A stretch of DNA of 64,000 bases from an uncultured Eggerthellaceae bacterium (GTDB lineage Bacteria > Actinomycetota > Coriobacteriia > Coriobacteriales > Eggerthellaceae): positions 1 through 64,000 of the forward strand of contig CAKTXN010000002.1 in NCBI GenBank assembly GCA_934630905.1, written 5' to 3'. The first letter of the stretch is position 1. Each line of letters begins with the position of its first letter. The position numbers and the translations under genes were made by a program. Below, one piece after another: positions 1 through 8,714 of this stretch. The notes under the pieces were generated by a model. The model was not told the DNA's origin and ran no database searches. It worked only from the letters and a program-made list of their open reading frames with translations.

Positions 1-59
1 GGTTCAATCGTAATCCGATCCCGACGGTATGGGAACCAACGGATCAAATCAGCTGGTTT

Positions 60-218
60 CTACTGTAATGGGGTCAAAGCGGGTGCGGTTTCATCGGCTG
101 GCGCGCCGGACGCATCGACGACCTGCGCAAACGCCGCCGTCGGGGAAAGCCCCAGCGCCAACACGGCCGATAGAAGGACATTCGCGGTTCTCCGCAAACC
201 AGAAGCTTGTCTTTTCAT
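60..218 (-). pseudogene. Secreted-protein gene remnant (signal peptide plus short tail)
   Basis: A 52-residue reading frame starts with MKRQASGLRR, runs into a hydrophobic stretch (VLLSAVLALGLSP) and ends its signal peptide at an AFA-Q type cleavage site. It then has only ~20 mature residues before an amber stop. A good ribosome site (AGAGGTGG) precedes the ATG at 218, so translation initiation looks real. Beyond the stop the same frame stays open to the window edge, which suggests that a longer exported protein was interrupted by a nonsense mutation. A genuine small secreted peptide is the alternative. The window ends too soon to decide. Confidence 0.45.
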
Positions 219-307
219 GGGCCACCTCTTTCGGGAAACGTCTCTGATACCACACCATGCAGTATACAGGCCGTTACCGCCCCGCATCGAGCGCGGCGGA
301 AAGATTG

Positions 308-319
308 GGACACGTGTCC
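308..319. promoter_or_regulatory. Perfect 12-bp palindrome, candidate operator
   Basis: GGACACGTGTCC is a perfect palindrome about 90 bases upstream of the ATG at 218 on the minus strand. The position suits a regulator-binding site for that secreted-protein gene, but no regulator can be assigned. Confidence 0.25.
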
Positions 320-355
320 AACCCAAGCCCCCGATCTTGAGCCGCATGTCCCATC

Positions 356-390
356 TTGTTGACAAATTACCCCACCTTTTGTCAACAATT
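356..390 (+). repeat. 35-bp dispersed palindromic repeat, copy A
   Basis: The copy begins TTGTTGACAAA and ends TTTTGTCAACAATT, giving an 11-12 bp inverted repeat around a CCCCACC-containing loop. The same 35 bases recur identically at 49941-49975, and inverted with one change at 50366-50400. It lies between genes and could form a DNA cruciform or RNA hairpin of the REP/BIME kind. Confidence 0.75.
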
Positions 391-684
391 CGTGCGCGGA
401 TCCAAGAATCCCAGCAGCGCACCAATGACCCCCAAGCAAGAGATGAGCCAAGCGAAGGAGCAGCGAGCTTTATCACCTTGTGCGGCCCGGCCAGACCAAA
501 TGGACTCTACAAGGCGTCTGGCGGCAAGGGTTGAACCGAACTGCGACGCTTTGGATAAGTTGAGCGAGCCGCAAGCCCGAAGAAGCATTATCCAAGCGGA
601 GTCGTGAGGCGAACACCCTTTCGCCACCGCGCCCTGCGCCAACGCGCCGCCGCACCCTTCGCTAGCCCGCCGCGCCCTGCCGCG

Positions 685-2721
685 CTATTTCTTGGTGCGG
701 GCTTTGCCTTTCGGGCCAATACCGCGCTGCTTGCTTTTGGGTTCATCCTGGCTGGGGTCATACAAGGGAATGCGAATGGTGAAGCGCGCACCTTCCCCCT
801 TCTTCCCCTCTACCTGCACCCAACCATGATGGCGATCCACGATTTCCTTCACCACGGCAAGGCCAACACCCAAGCCGCCCGTATCGCGGTTGCGGCCGGC
901 GTCGGCACGCCAGAAGCGCGAGAACACCATGCGCGCCTCTTCCGGCGAAAGACCAATGCCAGTGTCTTCCACCACAATGTCGGCCATGATTTCGCCGTGG
1001 CGCACGCGCACCGTAATGGTGCCGCCTTCGGGCGTGTAGCGCACCGCATTGGAAATGAGGTTTGCCGTGGCCTGGCGAATCATGTCGGCATCGCCTTTGA
1101 TGATCACGTTTTTCTGCATTTCGTACTTGAGTGTTAAGCCGGAATCGTTTACGAACGCCTCGTGCGTTTTCACCAGACCGGAAATCAGGTCGCCCACGTC
1201 AATGACTTCCTCTTTCATGGGGTTCGCGCGATTCTCCAAGCGCGAAAGGCGCAGCAGCGCGTCAACCAAGCGGCTCAAGCGTTTGACCTCGGAGTTTACC
1301 TGATTCAAGCGGTCTTCGGTGGGCTTATACACGCCATCGATCATGGCTTCGACGGTAGCCTGAATTGCCATGAGCGGTGTGCGCAGCTCGTGCGCAACGT
1401 CGGTTGTCAGGCGGTGTTCCAGCTCGCGATCGTCTTCCACCGCCTGAGCCATGGCGTCAAACGTCCTGCCCAAACGCGCAATTTCGTCTTCACCGGAAAG
1501 CCCTGTTCGAGCCGACAAATCGCCCTCTTTGATAGCTTTTGCCGTGCGCGAAATGGCATTGATGGGCGACACCAAGTTGCGCGCGAACATGTAGCCGATA
1601 ACAGTCGCCAGCGCAATGGCGATAATCGACGCCAGCGCCATGGCTTGATAGGAATTGTCGCGGAACGTTTCATCGGCCTTGCGCAAGAAAGAGTCGGAGC
1701 CAAACGACCAAATGCGCACGGAACCAATGAACGAACCGTCCACCGTAATATAGGAAACCGCAGCAAGCGACGACGACTCGGGCACAAGCGACAAGTTCGT
1801 GTCCAGGTCAGAGGAAACATCGGCGCCCAGCGACGAATCGTAGCGCACCGTGCCTTCGTGGTCGGTCACCACAACGCCCACGCCCGGATACGTGGCAGAA
1901 ACGTAGGAAGCAGCCACCGTCACTTGCGGCGTCCACTTGTAACCTTCGTCAACGTACGCCTGGGCAATACGCGCCGCCGCCGCATCGGCCGTTGCGCGTG
2001 CGTTCTCGCGTGCGTAGGAGTTGAAGTGATCGCCCCACACCACGGACAAAACACCCACCGCAACAAGAAGCGTCATGGCAGCAATGGCCGCAAAACTCAT
2101 GGTAACACGCGTCATGTAAGTAAGGTCGCTCCAACGGAAGCTCTCGCGCCGCTTCTTCTTTTTGCCGTTTTTACCTGCGGATTCATCATCGGGAAGCTCT
2201 TCGGTAAGGAACTTTGCCTCGCCGGCTCCTACAGCGCCCACGGCACCCGCGGCTTCCGTAGCGGCAGCACCTTCTGCCGCGCTCACCTGCGCCGGGGCGG
2301 CACCTGCGCCGCCAGCACCCGCAGCTGCGCCCGCGTCCGCATCCGTTGCGCCACTTGCGGCACCGACGGCCGCGGCGGCAGCGGCAGCGCGCGCACCCGT
2401 GGGCACGCTGGCTCCTCCTGTGCCTAAAGGCGCCGAAGACGACACCACACCGCTCGAATTCGGAAGCGAGCACACACTTGCCAGAGCAGCTGCCTCTTGC
2501 AAGGCGTCTTCGCCTTCACTTCCCACGCGAATGCGCCCCACGTTGATGCGCTCTGCAACAACGGGCGCCGAGGCACTATTGCCCCATCCCAGATTCGCTT
2601 CGGCCGCTGCCGCAGCTTGGGCCGCTGCCTCTGCAGCCGCCTGAGCTGCAAGCGCTTCGCTTTCACACGTGGCATCAAGAACGCGCTTGTCAGCCGCGCG
2701 CTGTTCGTCTTTGTAATTCAT
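685..2721 (-). CDS. Sensor histidine kinase with HAMP domain
   Basis: A 678-residue membrane histidine kinase. Residues ~1-200 are an Ala/Gly/Ser-rich, low-complexity cytoplasmic extension ending in a basic patch (KNGKKKKRRESFRW). TM1 is at ~208-229, an extracytoplasmic sensor region follows at ~230-358, and TM2 is at ~360-380. A HAMP linker (RNLVSPINAI) leads to the HisKA motif DVAHELRTPL, with phospho-acceptor His444. The HATPase domain has an N-box (NLISNAVRYTPEGG) and G-boxes DTGIGLSPEE and GGLGVGLAVV. A response regulator lies 245 bases upstream in the same orientation, so they probably form a two-component pair. The signal is not identifiable. The long Ala-rich N-terminus is atypical; a later start inside it is possible but none is marked by a clear ribosome site. 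Confidence 0.9.
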   Translation of the reverse strand: MNYKDEQRAADKRVLDATCESEALAAQAAAEAAAQAAAAAEANLGWGNSASAPVVAERINVGRIRVGSEGEDALQEAAALASVCSLPNSSGVVSSSAPLGTGGASVPTGARAAAAAAAVGAASGATDADAGAAAGAGGAGAAPAQVSAAEGAAATEAAGAVGAVGAGEAKFLTEELPDDESAGKNGKKKKRRESFRWSDLTYMTRVTMSFAAIAAMTLLVAVGVLSVVWGDHFNSYARENARATADAAAARIAQAYVDEGYKWTPQVTVAASYVSATYPGVGVVVTDHEGTVRYDSSLGADVSSDLDTNLSLVPESSSLAAVSYITVDGSFIGSVRIWSFGSDSFLRKADETFRDNSYQAMALASIIAIALATVIGYMFARNLVSPINAISRTAKAIKEGDLSARTGLSGEDEIARLGRTFDAMAQAVEDDRELEHRLTTDVAHELRTPLMAIQATVEAMIDGVYKPTEDRLNQVNSEVKRLSRLVDALLRLSRLENRANPMKEEVIDVGDLISGLVKTHEAFVNDSGLTLKYEMQKNVIIKGDADMIRQATANLISNAVRYTPEGGTITVRVRHGEIMADIVVEDTGIGLSPEEARMVFSRFWRADAGRNRDTGGLGVGLAVVKEIVDRHHGWVQVEGKKGEGARFTIRIPLYDPSQDEPKSKQRGIGPKGKARTKK

Positions 2722-2965
2722 CTATCAATCCGTTACTCTGAATCGGTCCTTGCCTGCCGCACCGCGCATCAAGCAAGTCAGCGGCACAGCGCCGCCTTTA
2801 TTGCTGCCTTTTACTGTTGCTTTATTACCATCGGGGCCAACAATGCCGTTTTCCACATCATCGACACCTGCTACCGCCTTTTACTGCCACCTTCTACAGC
2901 AAGCGGCGGCCCAGGCAAACCCGCAGGTCCGTCCAGTCCGCCGCCATGCATGCGTTTCTTCGCGT

Positions 2966-3682
2966 TTATGCGTTTTCGGTTGACACCTTCGTAGGATCCT
3001 CAAAACGATATCCCACGCCGTGCACCGTGTGCAGCCATTTCGGGTCGCGCGGGTTGTCGCCAATCTTCGCGCGCAGGTTCTTCACATGCGAGTCAATAGT
3101 GCGCTCGTAGCCCTCGAAGTCGTAGCCCAGAACCTTCTCCACCAGCTCCATGCGCGAGTACACACGACCCGGGTAGCGAGAAAGCGTGGTGAGCAGCTTG
3201 AATTCGCTGGCGGTCAGGATGATTTCCTCGCCGTTGACCAGCACTTTGTGGCCGGAAACGTCAATGGTGAGCTCGCCGAACTCCAGCACCTCGCGCTGCG
3301 GCTCAGACTCGGAATGTGCGCGACGGAACAGCGCGCGGGTACGTGCCACCAGCTCGCGCGGGCTGAACGGCTTCACCAGATAGTCGTCGGCACCCAGTTC
3401 GAGACCGATAATGCGGTCCTCGATGCTGCCCTTTGCCGTAAGCATGATAATAGGCACATCGGACGTGTCGCGCACCACGCGGCATACTTCTTCGCCCGAA
3501 ACCTCGGGCAACATCAGGTCCAAAATGATCAAATCGAAATGATGCGCATGGAATTCGTTCAGCGCATCGCGGCCATCGCTTACCGAGGTCACCCAATAAT
3601 CGCGTTCCAGGTACGCGGCAACCGCCTCGCGAATGTCATCGTTATCCTCCACCAAGAGAATACGACGGGTTTCATTGCTCAT
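2966..3682 (-). CDS. OmpR/PhoB-family response regulator
   Basis: A 238-residue two-domain regulator. The receiver domain has the acidic pocket VEDNDD, phospho-acceptor Asp55 (LIILDLMLPE) and the conserved Lys in MLTAKG. The C-terminal winged helix ends TVHGVGYRFE, typical of OmpR/PhoB DNA-binding domains. The start at 3682 is chosen because AGGAGGTAATC lies directly upstream and MSNETRRILLVEDN is the normal N-terminus; 22 extra upstream codons are open but unlikely to be used. It is probably phosphorylated by the histidine kinase downstream. Its promoter should lie in the 3683-3892 gap shared with the divergent surface protein. Confidence 0.93.
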   Translation of the reverse strand: MSNETRRILLVEDNDDIREAVAAYLERDYWVTSVSDGRDALNEFHAHHFDLIILDLMLPEVSGEEVCRVVRDTSDVPIIMLTAKGSIEDRIIGLELGADDYLVKPFSPRELVARTRALFRRAHSESEPQREVLEFGELTIDVSGHKVLVNGEEIILTASEFKLLTTLSRYPGRVYSRMELVEKVLGYDFEGYERTIDSHVKNLRAKIGDNPRDPKWLHTVHGVGYRFEDPTKVSTENA

Positions 3683-3892
3683 GATTACCTCCTGTTTCAT
3701 ATGTTGCGAGGCTCCTTTGGAAAATCCATGCACAGGGGGAACTTTCACCGTTACGGGCCCGCCACCCCTTTATAATGGACTTTCGCGCATTTTGAAAAAA
3801 GCGCGCAAGAAGCCTCTTATTTCTTTGGGATTTATTGTAACAATCACGCGACACTGCGCCGCAAAGTGAAAAGGAAATGACACAATAAACGT

Positions 3893-5632
3893 ATGGCGAT
3901 CAAACGAAATCAACAGAGCGGGTCATTCTCTTCGAAGCGCAGCAGCTACAGCAGCGGTTACGGCGGAGGTTACGGAAGCGGCCGCGGCGCGCGCGGCGCA
4001 TCGAGCGCGCGGCATAAACATGCCTCAAGCGGCTTTTCGTCGTCGTCCCAAATCAACAACGTAGCGGGATACGGCTCTTCGGGCACAGGTACTGGCACCG
4101 GCAGCGGAAAGCATCGCGCACGTTACACGGGCAATCTTGGCAGCGCCGGCTTGGGCGGCGGTTCGGGACGCAACAATCGCGGCGGACGTCGCAGCAGCAA
4201 CAAGCGCGGCGGCAAACGCACCCAGCCCACCTCGCGCATGCAGGGCAATTCCTTCCTTGACAAGGGCGTTGTTACTATTCCCGCATCGAACGGCGACATT
4301 TTGCTCACGCGCCGTCACTTCCTGTATGGCGCAGCGGGCGTAGGCGTATTGGCAGCGGCTGGAGCAGGCGCGAAAGCGTATACGTCCGCGAAAGCGGAGC
4401 AAAATGCGGTCACCGTGCTTGCCATTCCGAAAAGCGCCGTAACGGAATCAACGGATTTAACCGAAGTCGAAAACGGTGGCAAGATGAGCTTGTCCGCCGA
4501 AATCGAGCTGCCTTACGGCACGCTCATGTGGGCGACAAACGACGACGTAGCAGCGCTTCTTTTGCCCACGGAAACAGGTTCGCCCCTGGCAACCGTTAGC
4601 ATTTTGCGCCTGACCAGCGGCTATTACTTCTCCATTATCAACCAGGCGGTAGGCGCCGCCGAAGGCTTTGAGATTTACGACGTGCGCGCCTCGGCCGAAG
4701 GCGTGGTGTGGACTGAAGTGAATATTCTTGAGGGCGTATGGCGTATCTATGGCGCGCCGCTTGCAGATGCCTCGCTAGGCACGCCACGGCTGCTTGACCA
4801 GGATACCGATGACTGGGAGACGCCTTCGCTTGCCATCTGCGGAAAAGAAGCATTTTGGCAAGTGCTGCCTAACGCGCAGGGCCCGAAAAAGACCAGCGCT
4901 TCCACGTTGCGCTGCGCCTTGGTGACGGGTGCGGCAAGCGGGACGAGCAGCACCAGCGCGACAACCGGTACATCGGACGCAAGTGCCAACGCCGGCAGCA
5001 CCAGCGCTGCCAACAGCAACAATGCAACAAGCAACAACGCTTCTACCAGCGCTTACGAGGTGGTCCTCTCTTCGCAGGGCCGCATGTGCACGCCGCTTTA
5101 TGCATCAGATGACGAGATTACGGTAACGCCCCGCGCGCAAACGAGCGGCGTTTACTACCAGCTTACCGTTATCAATGCGAACACACACGAAATAAAAGAA
5201 ACCATGGTGTTGCCCCAGTCCATGAAACCGCTTGAAGCAGGCTACGGCAAAACCGGATTCATGTTCTCGTTCGAGGGCATTTACAGTTACGGCGATGGCA
5301 TTGCGAACCTGGGCACGTATGCCCCCAAGACCGATGCGCGCGGTGCCAACTACAGCGCGGCGCCGTGGTTCCATTTCGCACGCACCCCTTCCGCCCCGCC
5401 CTGCTGGTGCGGAAACTACCTGATGGTCAAATCCACGCGATCGGTTGTTGGCGTTGACCTTGCAAGCGATACGTATTTCCTGCTCAACTCGATAAGCGGC
5501 AGCGACACGTACGGCGACTACCTGGCCTCCACTGGCAGCAGGAGCCGCATCCTGGTCTTCTCCAACGTGAACGATAACGCCACGTCAAGCAGCAACAAAT
5601 ATTGCTGCGCGCGCATCTTCACCGCAAACTAA
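3893..5632 (+). CDS. Tat-like exported protein of unknown function with long disordered N-terminus
   Basis: A 579-residue protein I do not recognise. Residues 1-125 are rich in Ser, Gly, Arg and Lys. A twin-arginine motif follows (LLTRRHFLYG, Arg140-Arg141), then a hydrophobic segment at ~144-162, so it looks like a Tat substrate or a signal-anchored protein whose n-region is far longer than usual. The remaining ~400 residues contain several W/Y-containing beta-strand-like segments, reminiscent of a propeller but without a firm repeat, and a Ser/Thr/Ala/Asn linker at ~345-385. The start has AAAAGGAAATGA upstream. The gene is divergent from the two-component regulator, and a bidirectional terminator separates it from purB. 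Confidence 0.75.
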   Translation: MAIKRNQQSGSFSSKRSSYSSGYGGGYGSGRGARGASSARHKHASSGFSSSSQINNVAGYGSSGTGTGTGSGKHRARYTGNLGSAGLGGGSGRNNRGGRRSSNKRGGKRTQPTSRMQGNSFLDKGVVTIPASNGDILLTRRHFLYGAAGVGVLAAAGAGAKAYTSAKAEQNAVTVLAIPKSAVTESTDLTEVENGGKMSLSAEIELPYGTLMWATNDDVAALLLPTETGSPLATVSILRLTSGYYFSIINQAVGAAEGFEIYDVRASAEGVVWTEVNILEGVWRIYGAPLADASLGTPRLLDQDTDDWETPSLAICGKEAFWQVLPNAQGPKKTSASTLRCALVTGAASGTSSTSATTGTSDASANAGSTSAANSNNATSNNASTSAYEVVLSSQGRMCTPLYASDDEITVTPRAQTSGVYYQLTVINANTHEIKETMVLPQSMKPLEAGYGKTGFMFSFEGIYSYGDGIANLGTYAPKTDARGANYSAAPWFHFARTPSAPPCWCGNYLMVKSTRSVVGVDLASDTYFLLNSISGSDTYGDYLASTGSRSRILVFSNVNDNATSSSNKYCCARIFTAN

Positions 5633-5703
5633 CGGCACGCGCAGAAAAACGCTCATATGGGCTGATTTGTGCCGCTTTGAGCCGCTTTTAGCTGCGTCAT
5701 AAA

Positions 5704-5735
5704 AATGAGGCGCTGACCTGCGTCAACGCCTCATT
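5704..5735. terminator. Bidirectional hairpin terminator
   Basis: AATGAGGCG and CGCCTCATT form a 9-bp stem that extends inward through TGAC/GTCA around a short loop. It is flanked by A-runs on the left and T-runs on the right, and lies between two convergent genes (the surface protein and purB). It should end transcripts from both sides. Confidence 0.8.
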
Positions 5736-5759
5736 TCACGTATGTCTTTACCAACAGCT

Positions 5760-7103
5760 CTAGAATTCCAGCTGCTTCAAGCGATCGAACACCTCGCCCT
5801 TGCGCGTAAGGAACGCCCAGGGATCGAAAATCTGATCGAGCTTTTCGGCAGAAAGCGGGCACTCGGAATCGGCTTCCAAACGCTCGCGATACGTGGGGCC
5901 ATCCACCGCCTGCTGAATGTCGTCCCATACCGCCATAGCGTTGCGCTGCACCACCACGTACGCATCTTCGCGCGTCATTCCCGTGTCAACCAGCGCCAGG
6001 ATAACCTTGGAGCTGAAGATCAAGCCCTTCGTGCGCCACAGATTCTGCTCGGACTTCTTGGGGTACACGTTTAAGCCGTCAAGCATCCACTGCATCTTGC
6101 CGAACATGTAATCAAGGGCGATGAAGCTATCGGCAAGCGCCACGCGCTCGGCACCGGAATGCGAGATGTCGCGCTCGAACCATAGCGCCACGTTATCAAG
6201 CGCCACCTGGGAATTCGCCTTCACCACGCGCGAAAGACCGCAAACGCGCTCGGCGGTGATGGGGTTGCGCTTGTGCGGCATGGCGGAAGAGCCCTTCTGG
6301 CCCTTCGTGAACGGCTCTTCGGCCTCAATGACGTCGGATTGCTGCATCAGGCGCACCTGCATAGCAATGGACTCCAGCGTGGAAGCAACCACAGCAAGGC
6401 ACGTCATGACCTGCGCGTGGCGGTCGCGCGCCAGAACCTGCGTGCTCAGCGGATCGGGAGTCAGACCCATGCGCTCGCACACGTAACGCTCGATAAAGGG
6501 GTCGATGCTGGAATACGTTCCCACCGCACCGGAAATCGCGCCGGTAGCGGCCACTTCGCGCGCCTGCTCCAAACGCGTTTGCGCGCGCTTGAGCGCCCAA
6601 GCCCACGAGCCAAACTTCATGCCGAACGTCATGGGCTCGGCGTGAATGCCGTGGGTGCGGCCCACGCACAACGCGTCCTCGAACTCGAATGCGCGACGCT
6701 TGCACGTTTCGCCCAGCTTCTTGATGTCGGCCAAAATGATATCGCACGCCTGAATAATCTGGTAGCTCAACGCGGTATCGCCCAGATCAGAAGAGGTCAT
6801 GCCGTAATGAACCCATCGGGAAGGCTTCTCAGCGCCTTCGGGAAGTTCGGCGTCAATGTATTTCGCCATAACGGTGGTGAAAGCAATCACATCGTGATTC
6901 GTGACTTTTTCTACTTCGTCAATCTCGGGCACCGTGAAATCGGCATGCGCGCGAATCCATGCGGCATCTTCCTTCGTAATGCCGCAATCGCCCAGCTCAG
7001 CGTGGGCTTCGCAAGCCAAAACCTCGATTTCCTTCCAAATGGCGAACTTGTTTTGCAGCTCCCAGATAGCGCCCATTTCCGGACGAGTGTAACGACCGAT
7101 CAT
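5760..7103 (-). CDS. purB: Adenylosuccinate lyase
   Basis: A 447-residue member of the fumarase/aspartase superfamily. It catalyses two steps of purine synthesis: SAICAR to AICAR, and adenylosuccinate to AMP, each releasing fumarate. The signature loop SSAMPHKRNPI (GSSxMPxKxN) and the TSSDLGDTAL segment identify it. The start at 7103 (MIGRYTRPEMGAIW) matches the usual N-terminus of the family, whereas the 19 further upstream codons do not. It lies downstream of two TrkA-type genes on the same strand with a 170-base gap, so it may have its own promoter. Length is normal. Confidence 0.95.
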   Translation of the reverse strand: MIGRYTRPEMGAIWELQNKFAIWKEIEVLACEAHAELGDCGITKEDAAWIRAHADFTVPEIDEVEKVTNHDVIAFTTVMAKYIDAELPEGAEKPSRWVHYGMTSSDLGDTALSYQIIQACDIILADIKKLGETCKRRAFEFEDALCVGRTHGIHAEPMTFGMKFGSWAWALKRAQTRLEQAREVAATGAISGAVGTYSSIDPFIERYVCERMGLTPDPLSTQVLARDRHAQVMTCLAVVASTLESIAMQVRLMQQSDVIEAEEPFTKGQKGSSAMPHKRNPITAERVCGLSRVVKANSQVALDNVALWFERDISHSGAERVALADSFIALDYMFGKMQWMLDGLNVYPKKSEQNLWRTKGLIFSSKVILALVDTGMTREDAYVVVQRNAMAVWDDIQQAVDGPTYRERLEADSECPLSAEKLDQIFDPWAFLTRKGEVFDRLKQLEF

Positions 7104-7273
7104 TTCCCGTACAGTTCCTTTCCTTTGAATCGCCTTGTCGGTGACAAAGTGCAGCGACACATCTTGCGTTGCATTTTACCCTGGTATTCTCGCATGAAAG
7201 TGCACCTGCTGGCGCAATGCAACGACAAATGCACTAAAAACGCAGGTGTCGGAAGAGCCGAAACGCGTTCGCG

Positions 7274-7948
7274 CTACAGCGAGCGGAAGCAGGCGCGCAC
7301 GGCGTCGCGCACTTCGGTATCGGCCGCCACAATTGCCTTGTCACCAGGGAAAAGCACGGTATCGGGACTAGCAACCGACACGTCATCTTCGCCAGAAGAA
7401 ACAGCCACAATCAGGCTTTCCGCCGGCATGGGAATATCGGACACCAGCACGCCTTGATCGTTGGAATGGTGCTTCATGCGCGGAACAGTCATTTCCGCCA
7501 GCACCACGTTGCCATGCGTCAAGTTCGACATAACGCTCATGGAACCAGCCATGGTTTCTTCTTCAATCAGATTGGCAATAAGCGTGGTCGATGAAACGCT
7601 TTCGATGCCTAGTTCCTGGAAAATGCGCATGTTGCGCGGGTTGTTCACGCGGGCCACGCAGCGATTCACGTTGAACACGCGCTGGGCAATCTCGCACGCA
7701 ACCAAGTTGTTGTCGTCTTGACCGGTTGCCGCCACAAACACGTCGGCGCGGCGGATGCCTGCGTCTTCCTGGTACTTGGAGTCGCAGCCATCGCCATGAA
7801 TGACCAGGTAGCGGCCTTGCAGCACCACCGAAAGACGGTCCGCAACTTCCAAATCACGCTCGATAACGGCAACATCGTTGCCGCCCTTCAGCATGAGCGC
7901 TGCCAGATATTCGCCAACTTTTCCTGCACCCGCAATAACAACGTACAT
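7274..7948 (-). CDS. TrkA-type K+ transport regulatory protein
   Basis: A 224-residue cytoplasmic protein with an RCK/TrkA-N Rossmann domain (MYVVIAGAGKVGEYLA; acidic end of strand 2 in VIERD) and a C-terminal TrkA-C domain. Such proteins bind NAD(H) or nucleotides and gate Trk/Ktr potassium channels. No membrane subunit (TrkH/KtrB) is visible nearby. The start ATG lies eight bases after the stop of the preceding paralogue, so the two are translated from one message. A longer frame with a GTG start runs back into the upstream gene but is not expected to be used. Confidence 0.88.
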   Translation of the reverse strand: MYVVIAGAGKVGEYLAALMLKGGNDVAVIERDLEVADRLSVVLQGRYLVIHGDGCDSKYQEDAGIRRADVFVAATGQDDNNLVACEIAQRVFNVNRCVARVNNPRNMRIFQELGIESVSSTTLIANLIEEETMAGSMSVMSNLTHGNVVLAEMTVPRMKHHSNDQGVLVSDIPMPAESLIVAVSSGEDDVSVASPDTVLFPGDKAIVAADTEVRDAVRACFRSL

Positions 7949-7956
7949 GATGCGCC

Positions 7957-8616
7957 CTAACTTTGAATGAAGCGTGAAAACTGCTCGATAAGTTCGTGGC
8001 GCACGCACGCCAGAACCGTATCGCCCTGGTAGAGGATGGATTCTTTCGTGGGAATGGAGCTTGCCGAGCCATCCGAACGCTCGAATGCGATGATGCGAAT
8101 GTCGTGATCGCGTTCCATTTCCGACACGCGAATGGTGCGGCGCTTGAGCCATTTCAGGTTGAGCGAGAAGCGCAGCACTTCGTATTCGCCGAACGTGTCC
8201 AGATGGGCGCCGTGGCCCGAAACGATTTTCGAGAACACGTCTTCTGCCACCAGCGACGTGCCGCACACGTAGTCAATGCCCAGCTGCATGTAGGCGCGCT
8301 CGTGGTCGGGATTGTACAGGCGCGCGATAACATGGGGAATGCCGCACAGACGGCTGGCAACTTCCGCAACCATCAGATTCGTATTGTCGTACTGGGTAAC
8401 CGCCGCCAAAACGTCGCATTCCGCCGCGCCCGCGTGGTTCAGAACCTCTTCGTCGAAGCCCACGCCGCGCACGGTCAGACCATCGAAGTTGCGCCCCAAG
8501 TTGCGAAACGCCTGGGGGTCGCGGTCGATGACGCACACGTTGTTGCCGTTTTCCGAAAGCAAGCTGGCAAGCTGCGAGCCCACACGCCCGCACCCTACAA
8601 CAATAACATTGCTCAC
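7957..8616 (-). CDS. TrkA-type K+ transport regulatory protein (second copy)
   Basis: A 219-residue paralogue of its downstream neighbour. The Rossmann motif is IVVGCGRVGSQLASLL, followed by CVIDRD, and a TrkA-C-like C-terminal half. The GTG at 8616 is chosen because AAAGGAAAGGG lies just upstream and it places the Rossmann strand at the N-terminus. Two RCK subunits encoded side by side usually assemble with one potassium channel. The channel is not in this window. Confidence 0.88.
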   Translation of the reverse strand: MSNVIVVGCGRVGSQLASLLSENGNNVCVIDRDPQAFRNLGRNFDGLTVRGVGFDEEVLNHAGAAECDVLAAVTQYDNTNLMVAEVASRLCGIPHVIARLYNPDHERAYMQLGIDYVCGTSLVAEDVFSKIVSGHGAHLDTFGEYEVLRFSLNLKWLKRRTIRVSEMERDHDIRIIAFERSDGSASSIPTKESILYQGDTVLACVRHELIEQFSRFIQS

Positions 8617-8714
8617 GATTTCCCTTTCCTTTGCTTTGGAGCCTTGAGGGCTTGCCTTACACCGCGCCCGCAAAGCGCTTCCACCTCTACCCTTTTCCGG
8701 CTCCTCCTTGTTGG

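Larger units (their letters stand above)
219..684. other. Intergenic region, no convincing gene
   Basis: The 466 bases between the signal-peptide remnant and the histidine-kinase stop codon contain several overlapping short frames. None has a convincing ribosome site or recognisable protein. The stretch holds a 12-bp perfect palindrome and one copy of the 35-bp dispersed repeat, annotated separately. Confidence 0.5.

Noticed and set aside
356..390. 35-bp repeat as a portable promoter, because it contains TTGACA
   Set aside because: No -10 box lies at the right distance, and the TTGACA falls inside the palindrome on both strands. The sequence is better explained as a hairpin or cruciform repeat.
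1162..2427. Plus-strand frame of 421 codons opposite the histidine kinase
   Set aside because: It is His/Arg-rich shadow sequence without ribosome site or family resemblance, fully inside the kinase gene.
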